DNA of 64,000 bases from Candidatus Gastranaerophilales bacterium (GCA_944325735.1 CALVBI010000001.1:675784-739783), one strand, 5' to 3'. Counted from the first letter of the stretch, positions 1 to 9,047 are shown. Numbers and translations are program-made. Notes: generated by a model not told the origin, from the sequence alone.

Positions 1-29
1 ACACTATATTTCCTGTTAAATTATAATTA

Positions 30-1181
30 TTATTGAGCTTTTTCTTCTGTTTTTTGTATAGGTTTTAATTTTTGTCCTTCTACTGCGATATTTTGAATAC
101 CTGAAAGAACAATTGTATCATCAAGATTTAAGCCGCTGTTTACTACCCAGTTGTTATCAATAGCATCTGATACTTTGATATTTTTCTTAACAGCTTTGTT
201 ATCTTCTACAGCCCATACATAGTACCCGCTCATAGCGTCACCTTTTGTGCTTGCTTGAGGAACTGTCATATATTTAACCAATTTAGGAGCAGTTATTTTA
301 ACTTTCATATAAGCTCCAGGAACTAACCAACCTTTTGTATTATCAAATGTAGCTCTTAATGTTACAGAACCTGAATTTTTATCAATTTTATTATCAACAA
401 AATTTACTTTACCTATTTTGTCATACCAAGAGCCTCCGTCGAATTGTACTTCAACTTTTGCATCTTTGAATTTGTTACTTGCTTTTAATAGTCTTACAAA
501 GTCATCACTCTTTAAGCTGAATGTCACAAATACTGGGTTTACACTTGAAATGTTTACTAAAGAACCTGATGTAGCAGTTACGTAATTACCTTCTGTAATA
601 TTTACTTTACCTATTCTTCCGTCAATTGGAGATGTAATTTTTGTATAACCTAGGTTAACTTTTGCTAATTCTAGTTGTTGTCTTGCGGCATCATATAATG
701 CTTTATTTTGGTTTCTAGCTGCAAGACTTTGATCTACATCAGATCTGCTTATTAAATCTTCTTTTACAAGAGCATTAGCTCTGTTTAATTCTTGTTGAGC
801 ATTTTTTAATAATGCACTGTATTGATTTACGTTTGCTTGAGAGTTATTTACTTCAATTTGGTATTCTCTAGGATCTATTTGGAATAGAACTTGACCTTTT
901 TTTACAAAGTCACCTTCTTTAAAATATTTTTTTAATAAAAAGCCTGGTACTCTTGCTACAAGATCTACAGAATATTCTGCTTCTACTCTGCCTGTAGATT
1001 CCGCAGATACATTAACTTCTTCAATATGTGGGGTTCCTACTTCTACTTCTTTGGGCATTAACATTGCTCGTCTTTGTGCGATTGCAGCAATAATTCCAGA
1101 TGTTTTATTATAAATTATTGGCACAATAATTACTGCCAAAATAAGTATTCCCCATTTTTTTCTTGTCATTTGATATTTCAT
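30..1181 (-). CDS. RND efflux periplasmic adaptor (membrane fusion protein)
   Basis: 383 aa protein of the AcrA/MexA (HlyD-like) adaptor family, which bridges an inner-membrane RND pump and an outer-membrane channel. Seen: one N-terminal membrane segment (about residues 11-27), a biotinyl-lipoyl-like half motif around residues 70-105 (EGDFVKKGQVLFQIDP), a helical hairpin at about 105-175 rich in Gln/Asn/Ala, then the second lipoyl half (ITSPIDGRIGKV) and beta-barrel. Length is normal for the family. There is no lipobox Cys, so it is anchored by the N-terminal helix. The start is supported by a GGAGAG Shine-Dalgarno. Transcription runs out of the window at the left, where the RND pump gene would be expected (inference). 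Substrate unknown. Confidence 0.9.
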   Translation of the reverse strand: MKYQMTRKKWGILILAVIIVPIIYNKTSGIIAAIAQRRAMLMPKEVEVGTPHIEEVNVSAESTGRVEAEYSVDLVARVPGFLLKKYFKEGDFVKKGQVLFQIDPREYQIEVNNSQANVNQYSALLKNAQQELNRANALVKEDLISRSDVDQSLAARNQNKALYDAARQQLELAKVNLGYTKITSPIDGRIGKVNITEGNYVTATSGSLVNISSVNPVFVTFSLKSDDFVRLLKASNKFKDAKVEVQFDGGSWYDKIGKVNFVDNKIDKNSGSVTLRATFDNTKGWLVPGAYMKVKITAPKLVKYMTVPQASTKGDAMSGYYVWAVEDNKAVKKNIKVSDAIDNNWVVNSGLNLDDTIVLSGIQNIAVEGQKLKPIQKTEEKAQ

Positions 1182-1232
1182 ACTTCTCTCTCTCCAATTT
1201 TGTAAGGTAATCTGGTAGATTTTTCTACTTTA

Positions 1233-1261
1233 ATCGTAATTTATTATTGTGCTTATGTCAA
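1233..1261 (-). promoter_or_regulatory. Sigma70-type promoter of the RND adaptor gene
   Basis: On the minus strand TTGACA (1261-1256), a 17-bp spacer and TACGAT (1238-1233) lie about 50 bp upstream of the adaptor ATG. This suggests the adaptor gene is transcribed separately from the ldh gene upstream of it. Confidence 0.55.
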
Positions 1262-1299
1262 TAAGTACATATTATAATCAATCATTTGCAGTATTAATG

Positions 1300-2274
1300 T
1301 TAATGTAGATTATTTTTATTTAGAATATTTTTTAGTGTATCAGCGGATTTATATAAATTTTCTATTTCTGTTTTGTTTAATGATATTGGAATATGGTTTT
1401 CTACTCCGTTTGTCCCTACAATTGCTGGCATACTCAAGACAACATCATTTATTCCATATTCTCCTTGCATCATAGAAGATATTGGAAGAATTGATTTTTC
1501 ATCTCTTATAATTGCTTCACAAATTCGTTTTACAGACATTGCTATCCCGTAATTTGTTGCTTTTTTTCTTGAAATAATTTCATAAGCACTATTTCTTACA
1601 TCTTCTGCAATTTTTTCTGTAGCTGATTTGTGGTCATAATGTCCTCGCATTTCGCAGAATGTGTTTAGGGGTACTCCTGAAATATTTGCACTGCTCCAAG
1701 CTGCTATTTCACTATCTCCATGTTCGCCTATAATGAATGCATGTACGCTTCTGCTGTCTATATTCAGATGTTGCCCTATTGCATATTTTAATCTTGCGGT
1801 ATCAAGTACTGTGCCTGAACCTATTACTCTGTTTTGTGGTAGACCGCTCAATTTTAAAGCTGCATAAGTAAGTATATCTACAGGATTAGATACTATTAAT
1901 AGAATTCCTTTAAAATCTCTTTTTGATATTTCTGGGATGATTGTTTTGAATATTTTGATGTTTTTTTCTACCAAATCAAGTCTTGTTTCCCCCTGTTGTT
2001 GATTTGCACCTGCTGTAACGATTACGATTGCTGCGTTTTTTATGTCATCATAATCTCCTGCATATATTTTCATTGGTCTTGCAAATGGGATACCATGGCT
2101 AATATCAAGAGCTTCTCCTTCTGCGCGTTTTTTATCTGCGTCAATCATAACGATTTCAGTAAATAGTCCGCTTTCCATTAAACTGAATGCTGATGCAGAG
2201 CCAACAAAACCACAGCCTATAATAACAACTTTCCCATAATTTATGCAATTAGAACAATCTGAAGTGTTTTCCAT
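1300..2274 (-). CDS. ldh: L-lactate dehydrogenase
   Basis: 324 aa NAD-dependent L-lactate dehydrogenase, interconverting pyruvate and lactate and regenerating NAD+ in fermentation. Seen: N-terminal Rossmann glycine motif (GCGFVGSASAF), substrate loop with Gln before GETRLDLV (typical of LDH; malate dehydrogenases have Arg there), the VSNPVDILTY segment, and the catalytic-His motif GEHGDS. Length matches the family. An AAAGGGA Shine-Dalgarno supports the ATG. With AdhE at the right end of the window it indicates mixed lactate/ethanol fermentation. The N-terminal 12 residues before the Rossmann strand carry two Cys and are slightly longer than usual. Confidence 0.93.
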   Translation of the reverse strand: MENTSDCSNCINYGKVVIIGCGFVGSASAFSLMESGLFTEIVMIDADKKRAEGEALDISHGIPFARPMKIYAGDYDDIKNAAIVIVTAGANQQQGETRLDLVEKNIKIFKTIIPEISKRDFKGILLIVSNPVDILTYAALKLSGLPQNRVIGSGTVLDTARLKYAIGQHLNIDSRSVHAFIIGEHGDSEIAAWSSANISGVPLNTFCEMRGHYDHKSATEKIAEDVRNSAYEIISRKKATNYGIAMSVKRICEAIIRDEKSILPISSMMQGEYGINDVVLSMPAIVGTNGVENHIPISLNKTEIENLYKSADTLKNILNKNNLH

Positions 2275-2384
2275 AATATCCCTTTCTCGATTATAAATAA
2301 TTTATATAATATATTTATATGTTAAAGAATATTTATTTTTGAATATACAGTATATTATTTCCAGTTTACTAATTTTTTGTATTG

Positions 2385-2413
2385 TTGATATTTTAAAGAA
2401 AAATTATTATAAT
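2385..2413 (+). promoter_or_regulatory. Promoter placed for a leaderless nucleotidyltransferase mRNA
   Basis: TTGATA (2385-2390), 17-bp spacer, TATAAT (2408-2413). The ATG at 2420 begins six bases after the -10 box, so transcription would start at or next to the A of the start codon. No Shine-Dalgarno is present. This also argues against the longer TTG start at 2339, which lies upstream of the promoter. Confidence 0.5.
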
Positions 2414-2419
2414 AATTTT

Positions 2420-3076
2420 ATGGAATTTAATATTGAAGATTGGTTACAGGATTTTACAAAAAAATTATTTGATCAATTTAATTCTCGTATAAAGTTTGTA
2501 GGCCTTCAGGGTAGTTACAAAAGAGGAGAGGCAAACGAGAATAGTGATGTTGATATTGTAATAATTTTAGATAGATTAACTTTTGAAGATTTAGGTGAAT
2601 ATAAAAAAATAGTTCATTCTATGCCTTTTTATGAAAAAGTTTGTGGATTTATTTCAGGAGAAAAAGAAATTTATAATTGGCCAAAACATGACCTGTTCCA
2701 ATTAGTGAATGATACAATTCCATTACATGGTAGTTTATTTCATTTTATACCAGCATTAGGCAGAGCAGATATTGTAAATGCTATAAAGATAAATTCTGCT
2801 AATTTGTATCATCAAATGTGCCATGGATATTTGTTTGAAAACCGTGACATTGAAGTTTTATACCAAGGTTATAAATGTGCATTTTTTATTTTGCAAGCTA
2901 TTTATTATCTTAAAAACTCTGAATATATGGGTTCTAAAAAAGAACTTTTGATGGAGTTGGATGGTGAAGATAAAGAAATTCTACTTATAAATATTAATTG
3001 GAATTCCCTAGATATTATTGGAAATACTGATTTTTATTTTGAAAAAATTATTAATTGGGCAGGCATGCATATTTAA
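2420..3076 (+). CDS. MNT-like nucleotidyltransferase domain protein
   Basis: 218 aa protein with an N-terminal polymerase-beta-like nucleotidyltransferase fold. Seen: GSYKRGEANENSDVDIVI, the family signature of Gly-Ser followed by Asp-x-Asp that binds NTP and metal (about residues 38-55). Related proteins include antibiotic nucleotidyltransferases and MNT antitoxins; target unknown. No HEPN partner gene is adjacent, so a toxin-antitoxin role is not supported. Start chosen at 2420 because a good promoter ends at 2413; the in-frame extension back to a TTG at 2339 reads like untranslated AT-rich DNA. The 3' end overlaps the convergent MlaA-hydrolase gene by 4 bases. Confidence 0.65.
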   Translation: MEFNIEDWLQDFTKKLFDQFNSRIKFVGLQGSYKRGEANENSDVDIVIILDRLTFEDLGEYKKIVHSMPFYEKVCGFISGEKEIYNWPKHDLFQLVNDTIPLHGSLFHFIPALGRADIVNAIKINSANLYHQMCHGYLFENRDIEVLYQGYKCAFFILQAIYYLKNSEYMGSKKELLMELDGEDKEILLININWNSLDIIGNTDFYFEKIINWAGMHI

Positions 3077-5190
3077 TTTTTCGAATTTGCTATTTTGTGT
3101 GGAATTTTTATATCTTTTTTTAATTCATTTATAAATTCGTTAGTATATAAAAATCCAAGATGTGCTCCGTTATTTAAAATTATAGTTTTTTTGCCTGTGC
3201 ATAGCTTTAACTTTTTTAATTGGCTATGATTTACTAAATAGTCATCTAAAGAGTGATATATTTTATAATTATTGTTATTTTGCAAATAGTTTGATAAAGA
3301 TAGGATGCTTGAATCAGGTCTTAAATCTTCAAGAGTTTTGTAAGTATTACCGAGAACATATTTTTTTACGTAATCCTCATAATTCATATTATAAATTTTT
3401 TCATAGATGTCAGTTTTTTGATTTTTTTTAGTTTGTTCAATTGTAAATATCAAATCAGATAATTTTTGATGCATTACAAAACTTGTAATCAAAAGCCCTT
3501 CTTCTTCTGTGAATGGGAGTGCATTTATGTTAAAATTCTTGTTATCTTCTTTTTTCTCTACAAGTTGGATTACTTTTGCTGCGGTTTTAGCTGCTGTATT
3601 TTTTAAATTTTCAGTATTTCGATCCCATTTATCAATGCCTTTGTCTACCTGTTCCATAGCATATACAAGTTCAATCGGAGGACAGATTGAGATGTATTTA
3701 GTAATGTTCAAAGTATTATTTTTATATTCTTTATCGGCTACAAATAAAGTTGTAAGAGCTCCAAATGATGTTCCGATCAAGATTTTTTCTTGGAATTTAC
3801 AATTATATTTTTTCTCAAGTTGATTAATAATTTTAGAAGTTACTAATCTTAAGTATTCAGCATCTTCTGCTGGAATTCCTGGAGCATAATTATCAGGCAT
3901 ACTTTTCACGAATTCCCATTGAAAATGGCTTCCTTGAATTATTACGGAATACCCTGCATCATAAAATAATTTTGCAAATACAGCAGAATGTTCTGAAACT
4001 ATCCCTTCCCCAATTGACGGGTAGATTATTGCAAGCGGGGAGTTTTTATCTTTTTGCAGAATATATTTGAATTTATAATTTTCTTTTTCAGGAGTAATAT
4101 TCACAGATGATGTTTTTATTTGTTTGGTAAAACATCTGTTCCATATTGACATTTCATTCCAAATGGATTTATCTTTCTCAGGAATATCAAATAAGGCAGT
4201 TCGCATGGAATCAACGACAGGATTTTGTGGATTGTAGTCAAATAAGAGCATATCTGCCATAAGTTGAGAATTTTCAAGGTTATAACTTTTCAATATAATA
4301 TTATCAATATTTGTTCCGCCTTTTAAAATTTCAGCAACTGTGAGTTTTTCTTCGTTATTTATTTCGTTTTTATTCTGTTCTTTTATATCAAGTGTACTTT
4401 CATTATTATTAATTTTATTATTTGCAATTTCTTCTTGCACGATTTCAAACCCTTTTGCGAGAATTTCCTTTCTATTAAAGTTATTTGATTTAATGTAATT
4501 TTCAACGCCATACATTTTTTTTGCGATATCATAAGGGTCAGCATATGTCGATTCTACCATTTTGATAAGAGGTTGCATTGTGCTTGTTCTGTTGACTGTT
4601 AAACCTGCTTTTACCATAGCTAATACAGGAGTGCCTACGTATGTTGTCGGGTTTAGTGATGTGTCGAGGATTTTCCCAGCAACACCTCTTGCTGTTGTCC
4701 CGTTCATAACAGGTAATACAATGTAAGATCCTGAATTACATTTGCATTTTGTAAGAGCTTGTTCCATATCTTCATTTATGGGCTCAATTTTAAAAATACT
4801 TTTTGCTGGATCAAACATTCCTCCTAATCCAAGAGTTGTATTTGTAAGAAATCTAGCTGTTTCACTTTTTGTAGTTTTAAAATCTTTTTGGATAAGGCTG
4901 CTGACTAATCTTTTGGGGTATTCTATGTTTTGATAGGCACTTTGAATTCTTTCTATTCCGTATTCAGGCAAAATAGAACACCATAGAATATGTACTGGTC
5001 TTATTGCATATTTGTTTAATCCGAGGTTAAATGCAAAAACTTTTCTATTAAATTTTTCATATTTGTCAGGTCCTAGATATATGTATGAATAATCGGGGAT
5101 TTTACCTTGTTGTTTAATTAATTCTTCACTGTTTGAGATGTTTGTTGTAAGTAGTAAAAGGATTAGAGTTATAAAAATTTTTTTTACCAT
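3073..5190 (-). CDS. MlaA (VacJ)-domain protein fused to an alpha/beta-hydrolase
   Basis: 705 aa envelope protein. A hydrophobic signal peptide (residues 1-21) lacks a lipobox Cys, unlike the classical MlaA lipoprotein. Residues about 35-240 match MlaA: DKYEKFNRKVFAFN near the start, the NTTLGLGGMFDPA segment, and the GSYIVLPVMNGTTARG segment. MlaA is the outer-membrane part of the Mla phospholipid transport pathway. A low-complexity Asn/Glu linker (about 255-290) leads to a C-terminal alpha/beta-hydrolase: nucleophile elbow GTSFG near residue 475, candidate Asp in SLDDYLVNH, and His in NGAHLGF. I infer a lipid transporter subunit joined to a lipase/esterase-like domain. A separate mlaD-like gene lies at 18536. 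The fusion is unusual to me. Confidence 0.8.
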   Translation of the reverse strand: MVKKIFITLILLLLTTNISNSEELIKQQGKIPDYSYIYLGPDKYEKFNRKVFAFNLGLNKYAIRPVHILWCSILPEYGIERIQSAYQNIEYPKRLVSSLIQKDFKTTKSETARFLTNTTLGLGGMFDPAKSIFKIEPINEDMEQALTKCKCNSGSYIVLPVMNGTTARGVAGKILDTSLNPTTYVGTPVLAMVKAGLTVNRTSTMQPLIKMVESTYADPYDIAKKMYGVENYIKSNNFNRKEILAKGFEIVQEEIANNKINNNESTLDIKEQNKNEINNEEKLTVAEILKGGTNIDNIILKSYNLENSQLMADMLLFDYNPQNPVVDSMRTALFDIPEKDKSIWNEMSIWNRCFTKQIKTSSVNITPEKENYKFKYILQKDKNSPLAIIYPSIGEGIVSEHSAVFAKLFYDAGYSVIIQGSHFQWEFVKSMPDNYAPGIPAEDAEYLRLVTSKIINQLEKKYNCKFQEKILIGTSFGALTTLFVADKEYKNNTLNITKYISICPPIELVYAMEQVDKGIDKWDRNTENLKNTAAKTAAKVIQLVEKKEDNKNFNINALPFTEEEGLLITSFVMHQKLSDLIFTIEQTKKNQKTDIYEKIYNMNYEDYVKKYVLGNTYKTLEDLRPDSSILSLSNYLQNNNNYKIYHSLDDYLVNHSQLKKLKLCTGKKTIILNNGAHLGFLYTNEFINELKKDIKIPHKIANSKN

Positions 5191-5311
5191 TTTTGACCTG
5201 ACTTATTTTCTGATTGTGTTTCATATTATTGTGTTTTGTTGATGAATAAATGGCATTACTCGTCAGGGTATTTTTTGTGATATTATTTTGGCAAGTAAGG
5301 AGAATGTATTA

Positions 5312-5869
5312 ATGAGAGAAAAAGAAAAAATGTTGAGCGGGCAATTATACGATGCAAATTATGATAAAGAGTTAATAGATGAGAGAATGCATTGTAAATG
5401 TCTATGTCATAAATATAATAACCTTTCTCCTGATAATGTAGAAGAAAGAAAATCCGTATTAAAGCAATTATTAGGAAAAACTGGAGAAAATTTTTTGATT
5501 GAGCCGGATTTTAGATGTGATTATGGTTATAATATTGAAATTGGTGAAAATTTTTATTCTAATCACAATTGCGTAATTTTAGATCCTGCAAAAGTTAAAT
5601 TCGGTGATAATGTATTTATCGGTCCAAATTGCGGATTTTATACTGCAGGTCATCCATTAGATGTTAAAACAAGAAATGCTGGAATTGAGTATGCTTATCC
5701 TATAACTGTTGGGAATAACGTTTGGATTGGGGGAAATGTTTGTGTAATGCCTGGTGTTACAATCGGTGATAATGTTGTGATAGGAGCTGGTAGTGTTGTT
5801 ACAAAAGATATCCCATCAAATGTTGTAGCAGTTGGTAACCCTTGTAAAGTTTTGAAAAATATTGTATAA
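5312..5869 (+). CDS. Maltose/galactoside O-acetyltransferase-like hexapeptide enzyme
   Basis: 185 aa acetyl-CoA-dependent sugar O-acetyltransferase of the Maa/LacA/NodL type. Seen: N-terminal mac domain (EKEKMLSGQLYDANYDKEL), left-handed beta-helix hexapeptide repeats from about residue 60, the AGHPLD segment with the catalytic His, and the C-terminal IGAGSVVTKDIP and VGNPCKV motifs. Full length. The ATG at 5312 is chosen because AAGGAG precedes it; a TTG at 5288 would add eight residues with no ribosome site. The physiological sugar is unknown. The promoter of prepilin A lies inside the last codons of this gene. Confidence 0.85.
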   Translation: MREKEKMLSGQLYDANYDKELIDERMHCKCLCHKYNNLSPDNVEERKSVLKQLLGKTGENFLIEPDFRCDYGYNIEIGENFYSNHNCVILDPAKVKFGDNVFIGPNCGFYTAGHPLDVKTRNAGIEYAYPITVGNNVWIGGNVCVMPGVTIGDNVVIGAGSVVTKDIPSNVVAVGNPCKVLKNIV

Positions 5870-5870
5870 T
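5842..5870 (+). promoter_or_regulatory. Promoter of prepilin A
   Basis: TTGTAA (5842-5847), 17-bp spacer, TATAAT (5865-5870), within the 3' end of the acetyltransferase gene. The start codon at 5900 follows with an AAAGGAG site between them. The same 17-bp layout precedes the other three poly-G prepilin genes. Confidence 0.6.
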
Positions 5871-5899
5871 CAGTGAAGTATATATGAAAGGAGCAGTAG

Positions 5900-6641
5900 A
5901 TGAAAAAGATTAAATTACTTGCAAAACTCGGGGGGGGGCAATTTAAGGCTCTTTACACAAGGCTTTACACTTTCAGAGGTCTTAATAACATTAGGGATAA
6001 TTGGTATAGTTGCAGCAATGACTTTACCAAGTTTGATTAATCATTATAGAGATCGGCAAATTCTTTCACAGTTCAATCATGCAGTATCATTATTTTCAAA
6101 TGCATTTACTCAAATGGCAAATGATAATGGTGGACAATTAACTAATTTATTTGGACCTTGGAATGATTTTCGTCATTTAGGTCAAGATTTTTATGCTCAA
6201 TATTTTAAATTGTTAAAAATGTGTATCCCATATGGTTCGTATAAAGATTGTGTTCCATATAAAATTTATGCCCTAGATAAGACAACTGAGGCTCCTGAAG
6301 TTTGCGGGACATATCATCATGTTGGAATTTTAGAGAATGGTATGATATTTTGTTTAGGTATGCCAAATCGTCGAGGTGATGGATGGGAAGATAGATTTAC
6401 TTTATCAGTAGACTTGAATGGGGCCCAAAGACCTAATACTTTAGGGTATGATGTGTTTATGTTTTATATAAGTAATACAGGTACACTTAGGAATGTTAAG
6501 GATTGGGGTGCCAGTAGTTGTGATATAAATTTAAAAGGTTCTGGACGTAATGGCTTTAGATGTTCAGAATGGATCCAAAAATACCAAAATGTAGATTATT
6601 TACATCATTCTTATCCAAATTCTTCTAGTATTTGGAGATAG
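5900..6641 (+). CDS. Prepilin A: type IV pilin-like protein with poly-G tract (out of frame as read)
   Basis: Prepilin-type protein with class III signal G^FTLSEVLITLG (Glu at +5), hydrophobic alpha1 and a Cys-containing globular domain. The start is the ATG at 5900, which has an AAAGGAG Shine-Dalgarno and its own promoter. Ten codons later a run of 9 G (5930-5938) begins. The ATG frame then gives a 46-codon product ending in TAA; the prepilin frame (from about 5919) is reached only with 8 or 11 G. Read with 8 G the leader is about 18 residues ending QG^FTLSEV, normal for a prepilin. A TTG at 5919 is in the prepilin frame but has no ribosome site. Interpreted as a phase-variable gene in the OFF state, or an assembly error in the tract. 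Confidence 0.8.
5930..5938 (+). repeat. Poly-G tract, 9 G, in prepilin A leader
   Basis: Homopolymer of nine G preceded by C and followed by CA, within the leader codons. Similar runs occur in frame-critical positions of three other prepilin genes in the window. In DNA this AT-rich such runs are not expected by chance. Confidence 0.95.
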
Positions 6642-6657
6642 TTATTTATATTCAAAG

Positions 6658-6692
6658 AGGCTTTCATAAAATTATGAAAGCCTTTCAATTTT
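6658..6692 (+). terminator. Rho-independent terminator of prepilin A
   Basis: Perfect 10-bp stem AGGCTTTCAT / ATGAAAGCCT with a six-base loop, followed by a T-rich stretch. It sits between convergent genes. Confidence 0.8.
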
Positions 6693-6715
6693 TCGATTTT
6701 TAGAAAATATTTCTT

Positions 6716-7213
6716 CTATAATCCTAAAGCATATTTATTGCTTAAGGAAATCATATCCATTGCGTTAAAAATATTTTGTTGTGTATTTTGAACAGAGTCT
6801 ACTCTATCAGAAAGACTTGCCAATTGAGCTTGATATCCTTGAGCAGCGGATATTTTAGATTGATCTCCAGAATTTAGCATAACCTGAATTTCTGCAGAAA
6901 TATTATCTATAATATCATCTAAACTGTCATTAGATGAAACGCTTACTCCAACTGCAGATGCAAGTGTTTTTGCTTCTGATAAAAGTTCTTGTTCTGATGA
7001 ATTACCTCCTCCTTGTTGTTGTCCTGAATTATTTTGATGTTTTGTAGCTTCAGCTTGAGCTATTAAACTTTGTGCTTGAGCTTCTGAGGTTACAGTTGTT
7101 GGGTCAATACCTAATGCTTCCAGTTTCAATTTGGTCGATGAACTGAGTTCGTCGCATTTATAGGTTGACATCGATGCAGCTTGTGCACTACTGATTGAAC
7201 TGATAGATGACAT
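6716..7213 (-). CDS. Unrecognised Ser/Gln-rich small protein
   Basis: 165 aa protein that I do not recognise. The first 25 residues are Ser/Ala-rich; a Gln/Asn/Gly-rich linker follows at about 60-75, then predicted amphipathic helices. No membrane segment or Sec signal. A single Cys near residue 20. The ATG at 7213 is preferred because AAAGGA lies seven bases before it; a GTG two codons upstream is possible. The Ser-rich, signal-less N terminus resembles in style the starts of the proteins at 19892 and 41975. It converges on prepilin A, with a shared hairpin between them. Confidence 0.6.
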   Translation of the reverse strand: MSSISSISSAQAASMSTYKCDELSSSTKLKLEALGIDPTTVTSEAQAQSLIAQAEATKHQNNSGQQQGGGNSSEQELLSEAKTLASAVGVSVSSNDSLDDIIDNISAEIQVMLNSGDQSKISAAQGYQAQLASLSDRVDSVQNTQQNIFNAMDMISLSNKYALGL

Positions 7214-7425
7214 ACCCACATCCTTTCAATATTCTTACTTTCTACTTTTTGTTTAATGACTTTTTTCTTAAAGTCAAATTTTTGACAAAATTATTGACGG
7301 ATATTTTGACTGTATCTTTACAAATTAAGCTTATAATTTTACATTTCTTAAATTTAATTTCTCCGAATATTTGAGAAAGTAGTCAAAGCTGTATGTTTGT
7401 GTTATTATGTCAATGGAGTTATATT

Positions 7426-8169
7426 ATGAAAAAGTTATTTATATTGTGTTCGATATTATTACTTATGTCTTCTAGTGCTTATGCTGCTGGAAAATATGTC
7501 AAGATTGTTCCTGAATTTTTGCAGCCAGCTCAGACGACAAGTTATGAGAAAGTTAATGAAACTCTTGCTGTTATTTTTAGCAAGATTAGACCGGTTATTA
7601 ATACAGAAAAGTATCCAAAATATTACCATGATTTTACTTTGGTAAAAGATGACGGTACTCAAAATAAAGCATATCATTACGTAAAAAATGGTAATGCTGA
7701 ATTAATTTATAATATTGATACTAATGAATTAAAATATGTTTCTTTCAGACGTCCTGAACTTATGAAATGCAGAATTTTATATGATTATCCATCAGGAAAT
7801 TTGCATGCAGTACAAGTTTTTGTTTCGGATAAAGAATCTTATGTATTTACTTCTGATGGTAAATATATTGATTACACTCCTTATGTAAAAGAAGTAAAAG
7901 AAAAAGTTGTAAAAAATTGGAAAGTGCCACCACGAAAACAAATTGATATTCTTGCAAAAGGTCAAAAAGATTTGTTGGTACAAATGGCTTTAACTCTTAA
8001 TAAAGACGGTTCAGTGAAAAAATGCAAGATTTTAAAATCATCAAAAATAAAAGCTCTTGATGATAATGCCGGTGCTGCAATTAAGGCTGCTGCTCCATTT
8101 AAGCCGTTCCCAAAATACTTCTTTAATGATGAAATTGTAATTATTTTGAATTTTAATTTTAGTTTATAG
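7426..8169 (+). CDS. Periplasmic protein with TonB-like C-terminal domain
   Basis: 247 aa exported protein. A Sec signal peptide (MKKLFILCSILLLMSSSAYA) precedes an unknown middle region; residues from about 155 to the end resemble the TonB C-terminal fold (a Lys-rich helix, a KNWKVPP segment, then VQMALTLNKDGSVKKC and an AAPFKPFP segment). Unlike true TonB it has a cleavable signal and no long Pro-rich spanner. The start at 7426 is set by GGAG upstream. The last 11 bases overlap the convergent zinc-ribbon TonB gene, so the two TonB-like genes sit tail to tail. Confidence 0.7.
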   Translation: MKKLFILCSILLLMSSSAYAAGKYVKIVPEFLQPAQTTSYEKVNETLAVIFSKIRPVINTEKYPKYYHDFTLVKDDGTQNKAYHYVKNGNAELIYNIDTNELKYVSFRRPELMKCRILYDYPSGNLHAVQVFVSDKESYVFTSDGKYIDYTPYVKEVKEKVVKNWKVPPRKQIDILAKGQKDLLVQMALTLNKDGSVKKCKILKSSKIKALDDNAGAAIKAAAPFKPFPKYFFNDEIVIILNFNFSL

Positions 8170-9040
8170 TAATTTCATAATTACCATTGTTAATTTTAAA
8201 GTTCATTCTAATAGTTTCCCCATTATATTCATCAGGTGGTGGGGTGAATCTTGGTACACTCATCATCATATAATAGACAGTGTCATTAAGCCCCTTGTTA
8301 GATGATTCTTTGGTGAATTTTCGATTTATCAATTTACCGGTTTTATCTACTGAAAATTGAATAGAACATTCACCTGCTCCTTGAATACTTCCTACTGCAA
8401 ATTTTGAAAATAATGCTGCTCGTAAAAGATTTTTATATCTTAGCATTTCTGGACTATTGGGGTTATATGCAGGCTTTTGTGGCTCTTTATGAATTTGTGG
8501 TTGAGGTGTAATTTTTTGTTTTTCTATTTGTATTGGCTGTTGCGTAATCTCTTGTTTAGCTTTTTTATTTATATTTGTTGGTTGTATTATTTTATTAATT
8601 TTTTTAGATTTATTTTGAGTATTTTCTGTTATGCGCCTGGCATAGTCAACAGGCGTTGACGTTAACGGGATTGGTTTTTGTGTGTTGTTAACTTCCGACT
8701 GTTGCCCTTGAGTTCGCGGTTGATATATTGGAGTGTCATCCCAAATTTTATCGATGTTTGGAATTGTTTTGTTAATATTTGTCTTTGTTTTTGTTTGAGT
8801 TGCTTTTTGTTTTTTTGCAGGAGTATTACCAATAGGGATTGACCAAATTATAATTGACAAAATTATACATAGTGCAAAAAATATTCTTGATACAAGTTCT
8901 GATTTTTGCTCAAGTGTAAGTGATGTATTTTCTTTTTTTGCTGGATTTTTATCTTCGATATAATCGAATGTATTATTTCCGCAATCACAGTATTCTACTT
9001 TTTCTTTGTATTCAGTTTTGCATTCTCTACATCTATACAT
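8159..9040 (-). CDS. Zinc-ribbon, single-TM, TonB-C-like protein
   Basis: 293 aa. Domains in order: an N-terminal zinc ribbon (residues 2-24, Cys pairs in YRCRECKTEY and YCDCGN), one membrane helix at about 50-70, a long Gln/Lys/Thr/Pro-rich periplasmic linker (about 75-190), and a TonB-like C-terminal domain (about 200-293, with CSIQFSVDKTGKL and SVPRFTPPP). A cytoplasmic zinc ribbon on a TonB-like protein is unusual. AGGA lies upstream of the ATG. Last gene of a minus-strand run that begins with the 13390 gene. May connect the inner membrane to an outer-membrane partner; this is inference from the TonB-like end and the spanner-like linker. Confidence 0.65.
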   Translation of the reverse strand: MYRCRECKTEYKEKVEYCDCGNNTFDYIEDKNPAKKENTSLTLEQKSELVSRIFFALCIILSIIIWSIPIGNTPAKKQKATQTKTKTNINKTIPNIDKIWDDTPIYQPRTQGQQSEVNNTQKPIPLTSTPVDYARRITENTQNKSKKINKIIQPTNINKKAKQEITQQPIQIEKQKITPQPQIHKEPQKPAYNPNSPEMLRYKNLLRAALFSKFAVGSIQGAGECSIQFSVDKTGKLINRKFTKESSNKGLNDTVYYMMMSVPRFTPPPDEYNGETIRMNFKINNGNYEITIN

Positions 9041-9047
9041 AACAAAA

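Noticed and set aside
2339..2419. TTG start 27 codons upstream for the nucleotidyltransferase
   Set aside because: It lies upstream of a good promoter (2385-2413), has no ribosome site and the extra residues look like translated AT-rich spacer.
2420..3076. MNT/HEPN toxin-antitoxin pair
   Set aside because: No HEPN-domain gene is adjacent; neighbours are ldh and the MlaA-hydrolase gene.
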